A DNA stretch of 64,000 nucleotides from Pseudomonas sivasensis (GCF_013778505.1 NZ_JAAOWU010000016.1:1-64000); one strand, 5' to 3'. Positions 9,001-17,373 are shown, counted from the stretch's first letter. Translations and numbers: made by a program. Notes: generated from the sequence alone by a model not told the origin.

Positions 9001-9935
9001 GGCGACACCGGCAGGTAGTCGTTCAGCGCCTGCGCCACACTTGGCGTTTGCAGCAAGCCGCTGTGTTGCAGGAAACCCATGATATTGCCCATCAACGGGT
9101 GCTGGCGGGTGATGGGAAACGCCAGCGCTGCGACTTCATCGCGCAGATTCCCGCGTAGGCGATCGCTGATGTCGAGGTGCTCGATCAGTTGCAGGTCGAA
9201 GTTTTTCTGCAGGTCGTTGGTCAGGTAATGCGCCAGGAATGTGGGCAGTACCTGAGCGATGCTGTCACGGTCGTCCGGGCTCGCGGTTTGCCAGTAAATA
9301 CGCACCAGCCGGGTCCAGAACTGCGCGTGGCGGCCTTCGTCAAACAGGTGGTCGGCCATCAAGCCACGAACGGAAGCTTTGACACTGCTGTCCTTAGAGA
9401 ACGCTGCGACATCGTGGGTTACGGTGTTTTCGGCGATAGCCACGCCAATCAGTTCCACAGCATCGCTCAGATGGGCGGGGGCCTGCGCCTGTGCCGCCGG
9501 CAGCGCACGGCTCAGTTCGATATGCTCCGGCAGGTCGAGCGGTTGTATGCCGGTCATTTCCACTGTCTGTTGCAGGAAATCCAGCGCTACCAAGGCGTGG
9601 TAGTCCTCATCCACCACCACCGTCATCGCATCAACGCGACAGGCTAGGGGGAAGGGTAGCGAGAAGCGATTCTTGGCAATATTGCGCGCAGTTTTTTCGA
9701 CGATTTCGGTTTCAAAAATGACCACGTCGTTGATGAATTTGTAGAAGCTTTGCACCAGCACGAAGTCGCGCCATTGTGCGCAGTGTTCAACAAAGGTCTT
9801 GCTGAGTACCAAGGGTTGGCGGCACATCGGATAGATCAGATTTTCATCGTTTTCCAGCAAGCGGCGAGGGCGTGTACGGATGGTCGCGCGGCGTTCCCAG
9901 TCGTCGGCGATGGGGGTGTAGCCCACGGTATTCAT
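8997..9935 (-). CDS. mgoC: MgoC/PvfB-like AurF-family diiron N-oxygenase
   Basis: This 312-residue protein belongs to the p-aminobenzoate N-oxygenase (AurF) family. Seven candidate iron ligands are present: E75, E110 and H113 (EDYH), E169 (AENTVTHD), H196, E200 and H203 (HLFDEGRH). Their spacing equals that of the AurF ligands as I remember them (E101, E136, H139, E196, H223, E227, H230), so an active diiron centre is likely. The family oxidises an amine to hydroxylamine or nitro forms. In mgo/pvf pathways it is thought to supply an N-oxygenated precursor of the N-N bond. The gene is translationally coupled (ATGA overlaps) to both mgoB and mgoA. Confidence 0.92.
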   Translation of the reverse strand: MNTVGYTPIADDWERRATIRTRPRRLLENDENLIYPMCRQPLVLSKTFVEHCAQWRDFVLVQSFYKFINDVVIFETEIVEKTARNIAKNRFSLPFPLACRVDAMTVVVDEDYHALVALDFLQQTVEMTGIQPLDLPEHIELSRALPAAQAQAPAHLSDAVELIGVAIAENTVTHDVAAFSKDSSVKASVRGLMADHLFDEGRHAQFWTRLVRIYWQTASPDDRDSIAQVLPTFLAHYLTNDLQKNFDLQLIEHLDISDRLRGNLRDEVAALAFPITRQHPLMGNIMGFLQHSGLLQTPSVAQALNDYLPVSP

Positions 9936-10690
9936 GGGCGCACCTCTTGCAGCGCGGCCCGCACCTCGTCCCAGAACGTGATACGGCTTTCTACGGCGGC
10001 GAGGGCTGCTTCGTCGGCTTGTTGCGGGTAACTCGGAGCCACTGCCAGCAAGCGTTCGAGCAACTGCTCAGCTGCCGGCCCATGATGCTCAGCGTCTAAC
10101 TCGACGTGGCGCTCGAAGTAGCCGCACAAGGTGGGTGCTTGGCGATGGATAAACGTATCAGTCTGCAGGATGCGTTCGAACATGCGTGGGACGACACACT
10201 CACGGCCATGAAGGAATACGGCGGCTACACAATGGGTGGGTGCGTTCAGTGCCATGTGCAATGTGTCGCTGACGAAGCGTGCAGCACCAGCAGGAGCGTT
10301 CGACATGCTCAGGACAGTATTTGCATCAACGCCTTGGTGTTGCAGTGCAATGAAACGGTTTATCGACGAGGTGCTGGCGCCGACTTCGACCATGGCTTCC
10401 AAGTACAACTCGAAGTGGCTGCAATAGCCTTGCCTGGGGTGTGAGTCCGACTCTTCGCCCAGCACTATCTCATTGATCAGGCGTGCAGCGTTCGGGTCGG
10501 CCGGTGGCAGCCAAGGCAGGCGAGTGCATGTCAGGTCCTGTTGCAGGCGTTTGGTGAGTGTCATGAAGTCCCAAACTGCAAACACATGGTGCTCCATGAA
10601 TAGTTGTAATTTTTGCAGTGAGGTTATTTCCAGAAATAACGGATGGTTGCACAACTTCAGTTTTCTTTTTTCAAGTAATGGTGGGTACAT
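9932..10690 (-). CDS. mgoB: MgoB/PvfA-like DUF3050 (haem-oxygenase-like) protein
   Basis: This 252-residue, largely helical protein matches the DUF3050/haem-oxygenase-like type in its N-terminal FMEHHVFAVWDFMTLTKRLQ motif and the HGREC/HVELDAEHHGPAAEQL segments, which carry clustered His and acidic residues. It opens the mgo operon and overlaps mgoC by 4 bp. The haem-oxygenase-like fold includes non-haem diiron oxidases, so a second oxidative step is possible but inferred. The ATG at 10690 has no good Shine-Dalgarno sequence (only TAGG about 10 nt upstream), so translation may be weak or controlled. Confidence 0.88.
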   Translation of the reverse strand: MYPPLLEKRKLKLCNHPLFLEITSLQKLQLFMEHHVFAVWDFMTLTKRLQQDLTCTRLPWLPPADPNAARLINEIVLGEESDSHPRQGYCSHFELYLEAMVEVGASTSSINRFIALQHQGVDANTVLSMSNAPAGAARFVSDTLHMALNAPTHCVAAVFLHGRECVVPRMFERILQTDTFIHRQAPTLCGYFERHVELDAEHHGPAAEQLLERLLAVAPSYPQQADEAALAAVESRITFWDEVRAALQEVRP

Positions 10691-11030
10691 GGTTGATGCC
10701 TATGAGTTGTTGCGTCTGCTGTTTAAGCAGTATTGGGTTGTTGTGAGTGGCAAGGAGATAAAGAGATATAAGCCAGACTTGGCGCGCACAAACGCTCGCG
10801 CGATTGGGGCTGCGCCGTCGAGTTAAGTGTCTGGTTTAGTGGCGGTGGATAATAAGCGGGTTAAACAAGTTGGTAAGCATATGAATGCATTAGATGTTTT
10901 GCTAAATAATATTAGCTGTCGGCAACTTGCATTATAAGAGTGAGAAGTTTCTTCGGCGCGGGGTGTGCTACCTGATCAGGTAGGAAGCCCCGCAGCTCTG
11001 GAGCGTCAAGACGAGAGACCTGGCGCTTTG
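10691..11030. other. Intergenic region upstream of mgoB
   Basis: This 340-bp stretch has no supported gene. The part nearest mgoB is relatively AT-rich and should hold the mgo promoter (minus strand). The far end holds the large hairpin at 10958-10993, downstream of the GntR gene. I could not pick convincing -35/-10 hexamers. Confidence 0.5.
10958..10993. promoter_or_regulatory. Long interrupted palindrome with 16-bp core
   Basis: A perfect 16-bp palindrome (CTACCTGA/TCAGGTAG, 10968-10983) is nested inside GCGGGG/CCCCGC arms, separated from them by 4-nt internal loops. It could be a factor-independent hairpin ending the GntR transcript, although no T-run follows on the minus strand. It could also be an operator about 270 bp upstream of mgoB. 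Confidence 0.5.
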
Positions 11031-11738
11031 TTATGGGGTGTTTTTTACAGTGGTATTCGGGCTGTTGAGATAGGCTGTGATCACTTCCATTCCGCGCATC
11101 AAGTGATTACGCAGTGTCAGGATGCTTTCGTCGGTTTTCCTCTGCGCCACAAGGTTTAGCAGTTCACGGTGATCTTCCTGGGATGTCTCACCCAGCCCCA
11201 TCGCTTCTAGGTTGAAACGCAGGAAGCGCTCTTCCTCATTTAACCCGTGCTCTACCAATTTGAGCAGCCGTTGGTTAGGCGCCTTGCTGTAAAGGGTCAT
11301 GTGAAACAGGCGGTTGAGACGACCGATCTCGGTGTAGTCCTTTTCCTGTTCGAGGGCACAAATGAAATTCTCTGCATCGGCCAGATCTGCTTCGGTCAGC
11401 AAGGGAATCGACAAGCGTAGCGCTTCAGACTCCAGCAACAGTCGCAGCTCATAGGTCTCAGCTGAGTTGTCTTCGATCAACGGTGCCACGACGGCGCCCT
11501 TGTGGGTGACCACATGCAGCAGTGACTGCGCCTCTAACTGGCGCAAGGCTTCACGCACCGGCATGCGGCTGACCCCGAACAGGCTGGCGAGCTCCTGCTG
11601 GCGCATGGCGGTACCGCAGGGCAACCGGCCATCGAGGATGGCATTGCGCAATGTTTCTTCAATCACGGAGCGAGCGAGATGGGCGGGAATAGGACCGCTG
11701 ATCTTGATGCTGTTCAAAGGGTTCGGCTTCTGCGTCAC
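11031..11738 (-). CDS. GntR family (FCD/FadR-type) transcriptional regulator
   Basis: This 235-residue regulator has an N-terminal winged helix (IPAHLARSVIEETLRNAILDGRLPCGTAMRQQELASLFGVSRMPVREALRQLEAQ, quoted by its core FGVSRMPVREALRQLE) and a C-terminal all-helical FCD effector domain (LRLLLESEALRL; LNRLFHMTLYSKA; EDHRELLNLV). I chose the GTG at 11738 because AAGGAGG lies 11 nt upstream at 11750-11756; a TTG at 11786 in the same frame has no such site. It is divergent from the TauD/ABC operon at 12005 and probably controls it. A 12-bp palindrome at 11776-11787 upstream of the start is a good operator candidate. Confidence 0.88.
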   Translation of the reverse strand: MTQKPNPLNSIKISGPIPAHLARSVIEETLRNAILDGRLPCGTAMRQQELASLFGVSRMPVREALRQLEAQSLLHVVTHKGAVVAPLIEDNSAETYELRLLLESEALRLSIPLLTEADLADAENFICALEQEKDYTEIGRLNRLFHMTLYSKAPNQRLLKLVEHGLNEEERFLRFNLEAMGLGETSQEDHRELLNLVAQRKTDESILTLRNHLMRGMEVITAYLNSPNTTVKNTP

Positions 11739-11775
11739 GGCTACGCTATCCTCCTTATTCAAAGAGTGGTGGCTA

Positions 11776-11787
11776 ATTGGATCCAAT
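11776..11787. promoter_or_regulatory. Candidate GntR operator (ATTGGATCCAAT)
   Basis: The 12-bp perfect palindrome lies in the divergent region between the GntR start (11738) and the dioxygenase operon (12005). FCD-type GntR proteins often bind short palindromes with TTGG/CCAA half sites, for example the LldR type. I infer the match from this motif and the position. Confidence 0.55.
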
Positions 11788-12004
11788 GCACACTAGTGGC
11801 TGCCAATAAGCTTGTCAAACGGCCACGGTTTCGGCTTGTAAGCGTTTCAACGCGGGGCTCCGGTGGCCCACATCCGAGCTTTCCGGGGTCTTACACGCTG
11901 CTGCCATGTTGCGACATTCCCGCATATCGATATTCATTAACGGTATTTAAAATGCCGTTCTTATACCTATAAAGTCACTCTCCTGTCTGACCGGGAGTGA
12001 ACTC
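11788..12004 (+). promoter_or_regulatory. Promoter region of the TauD-like operon
   Basis: This 217-bp stretch has no gene and should carry the promoter of the dioxygenase/transporter operon. It includes the imperfect inverted repeat AACGGTATTTAAAATGCCGTT-like element at about 11939-11959 (arms AACGG and CCGTT). The ribosome-binding site GGGAGTG sits 6-12 nt before the ATG at 12005. No clear CysB or sigma-54 signature was seen. Confidence 0.45.
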
Positions 12005-12898
12005 ATGTCTGCCACCTCTACTGTTCCAACAGCGATCCTTTCCGCCCAGGATTTCGAGGTTCGCCCGCTGCCCGGCAGCGTCGGTGCGGAGATTATCGGT
12101 CTGGACCTGTCCCGGCCAGTCAATGACCAGGATTTCGCGCGTATTCATCGCGCGCACCTGGATCACCATGTGGTGGTCTTTCGCGACCAGCGCATCACCC
12201 CCGAACAACAGATTGCCTTCAGTCGCCGTTTTGGCGTGCTGCAGATCCACGTACTCAAACAGTTTCTGCTGGCCAACCACCCGGAAATCCTGATCGTTTC
12301 CAACATTATCGAAAACGGCCAATCCATCGGCCTGGGCGACGCGGGTAAATTCTGGCATTCGGACCTGTCCTATAAAGAACTGCCGAGCCTTGGCTCGATG
12401 CTCCATGCGCAGGAGTTGCCCTCTGAAGGGGGCGACACTTTGTTCGCCGACATGCACAAAGCCTGGGACCAACTGCCCGAGCACCTGCGCAACGCTGTCG
12501 AAGGCCGCAGCGCCGCCCATTCCTACACCGCGCGCTACAGCGAGACCAAGTTCGAAGGCAATTGGCGCCCCACGCTTACTCCCGAGCAGTTGGCGCAAGT
12601 CGCAGAAGTGGTACACCCGATTGTGCGCACCCACCCGGAAAACGGCCGCAAAGCGTTGTTCGTCAGTGAAGGGTTCACCACCCGTATCGTCGGCCTGCCG
12701 GAAGACGAAAGCCGCGATCTGCTGGCTCAGCTGTACGCCCACAGCGTGCTGCCGCACAACATCTATCGCCACCAATGGCAGCCTCACGACCTGGTGTTCT
12801 GGGACAACCGTTCGCTGATCCACTTGGCCGCCGGTTGCCCGAGCCATCTGCGCCGCAAGCTGTTTCGCACCACCATCCAGGGCGACGCGCCTTTCTGA
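12005..12898 (+). CDS. TauD/TfdA family Fe(II)/2-oxoglutarate dioxygenase
   Basis: This 297-residue dioxygenase has the facial triad H118-x-D120 (FWHSDLSY) and H273 (DNRSLIHLAAG), followed by the 2-oxoglutarate-binding arginine region (RRKLFRTT). The N-terminal GSVGAEIIGLDLSRP segment is typical of the family. TauD enzymes hydroxylate taurine or related sulfonates so that sulfite is released, but other members act on herbicides or amino acids. It is the first gene of an operon with a TauABC-like importer, which suggests that the imported compound is its substrate. The GntR neighbour is unusual for taurine genes, so I leave the substrate open. Confidence 0.88.
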   Translation: MSATSTVPTAILSAQDFEVRPLPGSVGAEIIGLDLSRPVNDQDFARIHRAHLDHHVVVFRDQRITPEQQIAFSRRFGVLQIHVLKQFLLANHPEILIVSNIIENGQSIGLGDAGKFWHSDLSYKELPSLGSMLHAQELPSEGGDTLFADMHKAWDQLPEHLRNAVEGRSAAHSYTARYSETKFEGNWRPTLTPEQLAQVAEVVHPIVRTHPENGRKALFVSEGFTTRIVGLPEDESRDLLAQLYAHSVLPHNIYRHQWQPHDLVFWDNRSLIHLAAGCPSHLRRKLFRTTIQGDAPF

Positions 12899-12912
12899 TT
12901 CGGAGCATGACC

Positions 12913-13938
12913 ATGTCCAGGAACATTCCATTTGCACGATTGGCCGCCACAGTTGGATTGGGTATCAGTCTGTTGGCGGGCAGCCTCGTCGCTCCAGCAG
13001 CGGCCCAGGCCGAAGGCGAGATCCGCATCGCCGAACAATTCGGCATCGTCTACCTGCTGCTCAACGTGGTGCGCGACCAGAACCTCATCGAGAAATACGG
13101 CAAGCAGGAAGGCATCGACATCAAGGTCGACTGGACCCAACTTTCCGGTGGCGCGGCAGTCAACGATGCGCTGCTGTCCGGCTCCATCGATATCGCCGGT
13201 GCCGGTGTCGGTCCACTGCTGACCATCTGGGATCGCACCCACGGTAAGCAGAACGTCAAGGCCGTAGCGTCCCTGGGTAACTTCCCGTACTACCTGGTCA
13301 GCAACAATCCCAAGGTCAAGACCATTGCCGATTTCACCGACCAGGACCGTATCGCCGTGCCTGCGGTGGGCGTTTCGGTACAGTCGCGCTTCCTGCAATA
13401 CGCCGCTGCCAAGCAGTGGGGTGATAAGGAATTCAATCGCCTCGACAAGTACACCGTCGCCGTCCCGCACCCTGACGCCACCGCCGCATTGATCGCAGGC
13501 GGTACTGAACTGACCGGGCACTTTTCCAACCCGCCATTCCAGGACCAGGCCCTGGCCAACCCCAATGTGCATGTGGTGCTGAACACCTATGACCTGCTGG
13601 GGCCGAACTCACCGACGGTGTTGTTCGCCACCGAAAAATTCCGCAACGACAACCCGAAAACCTACAAGGCCTTTGTGGACGCGTTGACCGAAGCCGCACA
13701 ATTCGCCCAGAACGATAAGGGCGCCGCAGCCGACACTTACATCCGCGTGACCAAGGCCAAGATCGACCGCGCCGAGCTGCTCAAGATCATCGACAACCCG
13801 CAGTTCGAGTTCAGCGTCACGCCGAAAAACACCTACCCGCTGGCGGAATTCCTCTACCGCGTCGGCGCCATCAAAAACAAGCCTGAATCGTGGAAGGACT
13901 ACTTCTTCCAGGACGCCAAGCCCCTGCAAGGAAGCTGA
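12913..13938 (+). CDS. ABC transporter substrate-binding protein (TauA/SsuA-like)
   Basis: This 341-residue periplasmic protein has a signal peptide (FARLAATVGLGISLLAGSLVAPAAAQA-type, cleaved near residue 33) and the NMT1/SsuA-like fold (GEIRIAEQFGIVYLLLNVV; LLSGSIDIAGAGVGPLLTIWDR; KTIADFTDQDRIAVPAVGVSVQSRFLQ, quoted in part). This family delivers sulfonates, nitrate-like anions or pyrimidine precursors to a membrane complex. I prefer the ATG at 12913, 7 nt after GGAG, to the ATG at 12907. It follows the dioxygenase by 14 bp and precedes the ATPase by 1 bp, so it belongs to one operon. Confidence 0.87.
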   Translation: MSRNIPFARLAATVGLGISLLAGSLVAPAAAQAEGEIRIAEQFGIVYLLLNVVRDQNLIEKYGKQEGIDIKVDWTQLSGGAAVNDALLSGSIDIAGAGVGPLLTIWDRTHGKQNVKAVASLGNFPYYLVSNNPKVKTIADFTDQDRIAVPAVGVSVQSRFLQYAAAKQWGDKEFNRLDKYTVAVPHPDATAALIAGGTELTGHFSNPPFQDQALANPNVHVVLNTYDLLGPNSPTVLFATEKFRNDNPKTYKAFVDALTEAAQFAQNDKGAAADTYIRVTKAKIDRAELLKIIDNPQFEFSVTPKNTYPLAEFLYRVGAIKNKPESWKDYFFQDAKPLQGS

Positions 13939-13939
13939 G

Positions 13940-14791
13940 ATGAACGCGCCCTTGCAAGGCCACACGGCCAGCAACCTGCACACCGCCGAGCCGTTGCTGG
14001 CGGTGGATAGCGTCAGCCTCGAATACCGTACTCCCGAGCGCGTGGTACGGGCCACGCACCAAGTCAGTTTCGAGATCGATCCGGCTGACCGTTACGTGCT
14101 GCTGGGCCCTTCGGGCTGCGGCAAATCCACGTTGCTCAAGTCCATCGCCGGGTTTATCAAACCGTGCGAAGGCGAGATTCGTTTGCTGGGGCAAAAGGTC
14201 GAACAACCCGGCCCGGACCGCATTGTGGTGTTCCAGGAATTCGACCAACTGCCACCGTGGAAAACCGTCAAACAGAACGTGATGTTCCCACTGTTGGCGT
14301 CCAAGACCCTCAAGCGCCGTGAGGCCGAAGAACGCGCGCTGCACTACCTGGACAAGGTGGGCCTGAGTGCCTTCGCCGACGCTTACCCCCACACGCTTTC
14401 CGGCGGCATGAAAGCCCGTGTGGCCATCGCGCGCGCGCTGGCGATGCAGCCGAAAATCCTGCTGATGGACGAACCCTTCGCCGCCCTTGATGCCCTGACC
14501 CGGCGCAAGATGCAGGAAGAATTGCTGCTGCTCTGGGAGGAGGTGCGCTTCACCTTGTTGTTCGTCACCCACTCCATCGAAGAAGCACTCGTGGTGGGCA
14601 ATCGCATTCTGTTGCTGTCCCCCCATCCGGGGCGCGTACGTGCAGAAATCCACAGCCATCAATACGACCTGCACAGCTTGGGCGGTGTGGACTTCCAGGC
14701 GTCGGCGCGGCGTATTCATCGCTTGTTGTTCGATGAAACCAGCGCAGCGGAACCCGAGTTGGGTTTTGCCGACATCCGCATCGCTTACTAA
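13940..14791 (+). CDS. ABC transporter ATP-binding protein (TauB/SsuB-like)
   Basis: This 283-residue ATPase has the Walker A motif GPSGCGKST, the Q-loop FQEFDQLPPW, the signature LSGGMKARVAIARAL, Walker B ILLMDEPFAAL and the switch histidine VTHSIEEA. It energises import through the permease encoded next. The signature LSGGM with K in place of Q is typical of the TauB/SsuB group. It starts 1 bp after the substrate-binding protein gene and is followed by the permease after 11 bp. Confidence 0.93.
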   Translation: MNAPLQGHTASNLHTAEPLLAVDSVSLEYRTPERVVRATHQVSFEIDPADRYVLLGPSGCGKSTLLKSIAGFIKPCEGEIRLLGQKVEQPGPDRIVVFQEFDQLPPWKTVKQNVMFPLLASKTLKRREAEERALHYLDKVGLSAFADAYPHTLSGGMKARVAIARALAMQPKILLMDEPFAALDALTRRKMQEELLLLWEEVRFTLLFVTHSIEEALVVGNRILLLSPHPGRVRAEIHSHQYDLHSLGGVDFQASARRIHRLLFDETSAAEPELGFADIRIAY

Positions 14792-14802
14792 GGGGGCAAC
14801 CC

Positions 14803-15651
14803 ATGCGCCAGGAATATGAAGTCACCCTCGAACCGCTGCTCAGTGTCCCCGTGGAGCGCGAGTTGCCCCTGCGCCAACGCCTTTGGCAACAAGGCTGGCT
14901 GCGCAAGGGCCTGATCCTGATCGTGCTTGCGATCCTCTGGGAAGTCGTGGCGCGCTATCAGAACAACGACCTGCTGCTACCGAGCTTTCTGCAGACTTTT
15001 AACGCGCTGTCCGACGGCCTGCTCAGCGGTGAACTGCTGAGCAAGGTGAGTATCTCGCTGGTGGTGCTGATCAAGGGTTACCTGATCGGCATAGTGCTGG
15101 CCTTTGCCCTGACCACCTTGGCTGTGTCGACCCAATTGGGCCGCGACCTGCTGAGCACCCTGACCTCGATGTTCAATCCACTGCCGGCCATTGCGTTGCT
15201 GCCGCTGGCGCTGCTGTGGTTCGGCCTGGGCCAGAACAGCCTGATTTTCGTGCTGGTGCATTCGGTGTTGTGGGCGCTGGCGCTCAACACCTATTCGGGG
15301 TTCCTCGGTGTGTCCGAGACGCTGCGCATGGCGGGTCGCAACTATGGTCTGAAGGGCATGCGCTTTGTGCTGTTTATCCTGATCCCGGCTGCACTGCCGT
15401 CGATCCTCGCCGGCCTGAAAATCGGCTGGGCGTTTGCCTGGCGCACGCTGATCGCCGCCGAGTTGGTGTTCGGCGCCACCAGCGGCAAGGGCGGGCTGGG
15501 TTGGTACATCTTCCAGAACCGCAATGAGCTATATACCGACAAGGTGTTTGCCGGGTTGGCGGTGGTGATCCTGATCGGCCTACTGGTGGAAAACCTCGTG
15601 TTTGGCACCTTCGAGCGGCTCACCGTGAAGCGTTGGGGCATGCAGCGCTAA
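14803..15651 (+). CDS. ABC transporter permease (TauC/SsuC-like)
   Basis: This 282-residue inner-membrane protein has about six transmembrane segments, starting with KGLILIVLAILWEVVARY. It carries the EAA-loop motif in SETLRMAGRNYGLKGMRFVLFILIPAALPSILAGLK (core AGRNYGLKG), the contact site for the ATPase. It closes the dioxygenase/transporter operon. The pathway is import of a small organic anion, probably sulfonate-like, followed by cytoplasmic oxidation. Confidence 0.92.
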   Translation: MRQEYEVTLEPLLSVPVERELPLRQRLWQQGWLRKGLILIVLAILWEVVARYQNNDLLLPSFLQTFNALSDGLLSGELLSKVSISLVVLIKGYLIGIVLAFALTTLAVSTQLGRDLLSTLTSMFNPLPAIALLPLALLWFGLGQNSLIFVLVHSVLWALALNTYSGFLGVSETLRMAGRNYGLKGMRFVLFILIPAALPSILAGLKIGWAFAWRTLIAAELVFGATSGKGGLGWYIFQNRNELYTDKVFAGLAVVILIGLLVENLVFGTFERLTVKRWGMQR

Positions 15652-15750
15652 ACAGGAATGATTGCTCTTTGTCCGACGTGAACCTGATAATGCCGGCCGA
15701 ATTCGACGCTGCTCCGGCGTCGGATAGGCTTGGTAAAAGGATTTACGACG

Positions 15751-16377
15751 ATGCGTTTTTTTGTCTTGGCTGCGGCCTTGTTGCTGTCGACCTCTGCGTT
15801 GGCCGAGTTCATACCCGAAACGGTATCGATGCCCAAGCCGGTCTACCCTGGCAACCTGACTAACACCCAAGGGCATGCGCGCATCAGCCTGAACATTCAC
15901 AGCGACGGCACCGTCAGTGACGTCAAAGCACTCAGCGCCACCAAGCCGGAGTTCGGTGAGGCGGCCGTGGCTGCAGCCTCAAAATGGCGCTTCAAACCCT
16001 GGACGGTGAATGCCGATCGGCCAGAGGTAATCGATGCTCAGAACGACATGATTTTCTCGCCCGTACCGACGAGTGAAGAAAGTACGCGACTGACCTTTAC
16101 GCAAACCACCTATCAATCCTGCAGCGCGTTGAACGAGGAAGTCAGCCAGTTCCGGCGCGATCATCCCTCCCGGCCACTGATCGCCATGAAGAGCTTTGCC
16201 ATTACCCGTGTGGCAGTGATGTTCCCGGCGTTAAGCGGTAAAAGCGACTACAACGAAGGCCTGTCCAAGGCCGACGAGCTTGAAAGCGCTCTGCCGGACA
16301 TCGTGCGCAAATGCCAGGCCAATCCCAAACGAACCTACGCCGACTACCTGCCACGCAACCTCAAGCGTTACCTCTAA
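15751..16377 (+). CDS. Periplasmic TonB C-terminal domain protein
   Basis: This 208-residue protein has a signal peptide (MRFFVLAAALLLSTSALA) and a TonB-C-like domain at about 25-100 (PKPVYPGNLTNTQGHARISLNIHSDG; AAVAAASKWRFKPW). The C-terminal 100 residues are of unknown type and contain two cysteines (QSCSAL, VRKCQA). It lacks the N-terminal membrane anchor and proline-rich span of a true TonB, so it is not a classical energy transducer. I chose the ATG at 15751, preceded by AAAAGGA. It stands alone after the transporter operon. Confidence 0.75.
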   Translation: MRFFVLAAALLLSTSALAEFIPETVSMPKPVYPGNLTNTQGHARISLNIHSDGTVSDVKALSATKPEFGEAAVAAASKWRFKPWTVNADRPEVIDAQNDMIFSPVPTSEESTRLTFTQTTYQSCSALNEEVSQFRRDHPSRPLIAMKSFAITRVAVMFPALSGKSDYNEGLSKADELESALPDIVRKCQANPKRTYADYLPRNLKRYL

Positions 16378-16429
16378 AGCCTGCTACGATTGCGCCCAGT
16401 TCACTCCCTTCTGATCACGAGTGCTTGGC

Positions 16430-17350
16430 ATGCAACTACCGGACATGAACCTGCTGGTCGCCCTCGACGCCTTGCTCGACGAGGGCAGTGTGGTCGGCGC
16501 CGCCCGGCGGATGAACCTCAGTCCAGCAGCCATGAGCCGTACCCTCACGCGTATCCGCGAAGCGGTGGGCGACCCGATTCTAGTGCGGGCCGGTCGGGGC
16601 CTGGTGCCAACGCCCAAGGCCCTGCAACTGCAAGGTCAGGTGCGCAACGTGGTGGAACAGGCGGCGCTGCTGTTTCGGTCGGCGGATCAAGTGGACCTGA
16701 CCACCCTGCGCCGCCGCTTCAGCGTGCGCGCTAATGACTTTTTTATTGGCGTGTATGGCGGTCGTCTCTTCGACACCATGGAGCGTATGGCACCGCTGTG
16801 TGAGCTGTGTTTCGTGCCAGAAGGCGACACCGACGACGAAGCGTTGCGCGAAGGACGCTTGGATTTGCGCGTGAGCAACACCCAGCCGGCAAGCCCCGAG
16901 GTCAAGGTGCAGAACCTGTTCTCCACCACCTTCGTCGGCCTGGCGCGGCAGGATCACCCGTTATTCGACGAGGAGATCACCGCCGCACGTTTCGCCAGTT
17001 ACTCCCACATCAGCATCTCGCGACGCGGCATCGCCCGGGGGCCGATCGATACCGCGCTGAATGCCCAGGGTTTGGAGCGTCGTGTGGCGATGATCGCCCC
17101 AGGGTTTCACGGTGCGATGTTCATGCTGCCTGACTCCGACTTGATCCTGCCGGTGCCCAAGGAGGCGCTCTACAGCGCTAATCGCCTGAAGCTGCCCCTG
17201 CGCGCCTTCCCGCTGCCGATCTCTTTGCCGACCCTGGTCCTGGCCCAATCCTGGCACCCTCGCTTCGATAAAGACCCCGCTCACAAATGGCTGCGCGAAA
17301 CCATGCGCGAGAGCTGCCACGCCACGTGGCTGGAAGCCCAGCCGACCTGA
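16430..17350 (+). CDS. LysR family transcriptional regulator
   Basis: This 306-residue regulator has an N-terminal winged helix (MNLLVALDALLDEGSVVGAARRMNLSPAAMSRTLTRIR, core VVGAARRMNLSPAAMSRTL) and a C-terminal periplasmic-binding-like effector domain. I chose the ATG at 16430, which gives MQLPDMNLL, a normal family start; a GTG at 16421 is also possible. It is upstream of and in the same direction as the multidrug efflux operon at 17586, separated by a REPIN. It may regulate that operon, but LysR genes are more often divergent from their targets. Confidence 0.88.
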   Translation: MQLPDMNLLVALDALLDEGSVVGAARRMNLSPAAMSRTLTRIREAVGDPILVRAGRGLVPTPKALQLQGQVRNVVEQAALLFRSADQVDLTTLRRRFSVRANDFFIGVYGGRLFDTMERMAPLCELCFVPEGDTDDEALREGRLDLRVSNTQPASPEVKVQNLFSTTFVGLARQDHPLFDEEITAARFASYSHISISRRGIARGPIDTALNAQGLERRVAMIAPGFHGAMFMLPDSDLILPVPKEALYSANRLKLPLRAFPLPISLPTLVLAQSWHPRFDKDPAHKWLRETMRESCHATWLEAQPT

Positions 17351-17373
17351 ACATCAAGCGTACACAGGGCAAA

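Noticed and set aside
5139..10690. Siderophore or lipopeptide biosynthesis locus
   Set aside because: The synthetase has one A-T-R module and no condensation domain. The AurF-like and DUF3050 partners fit mgo/pvf instead.
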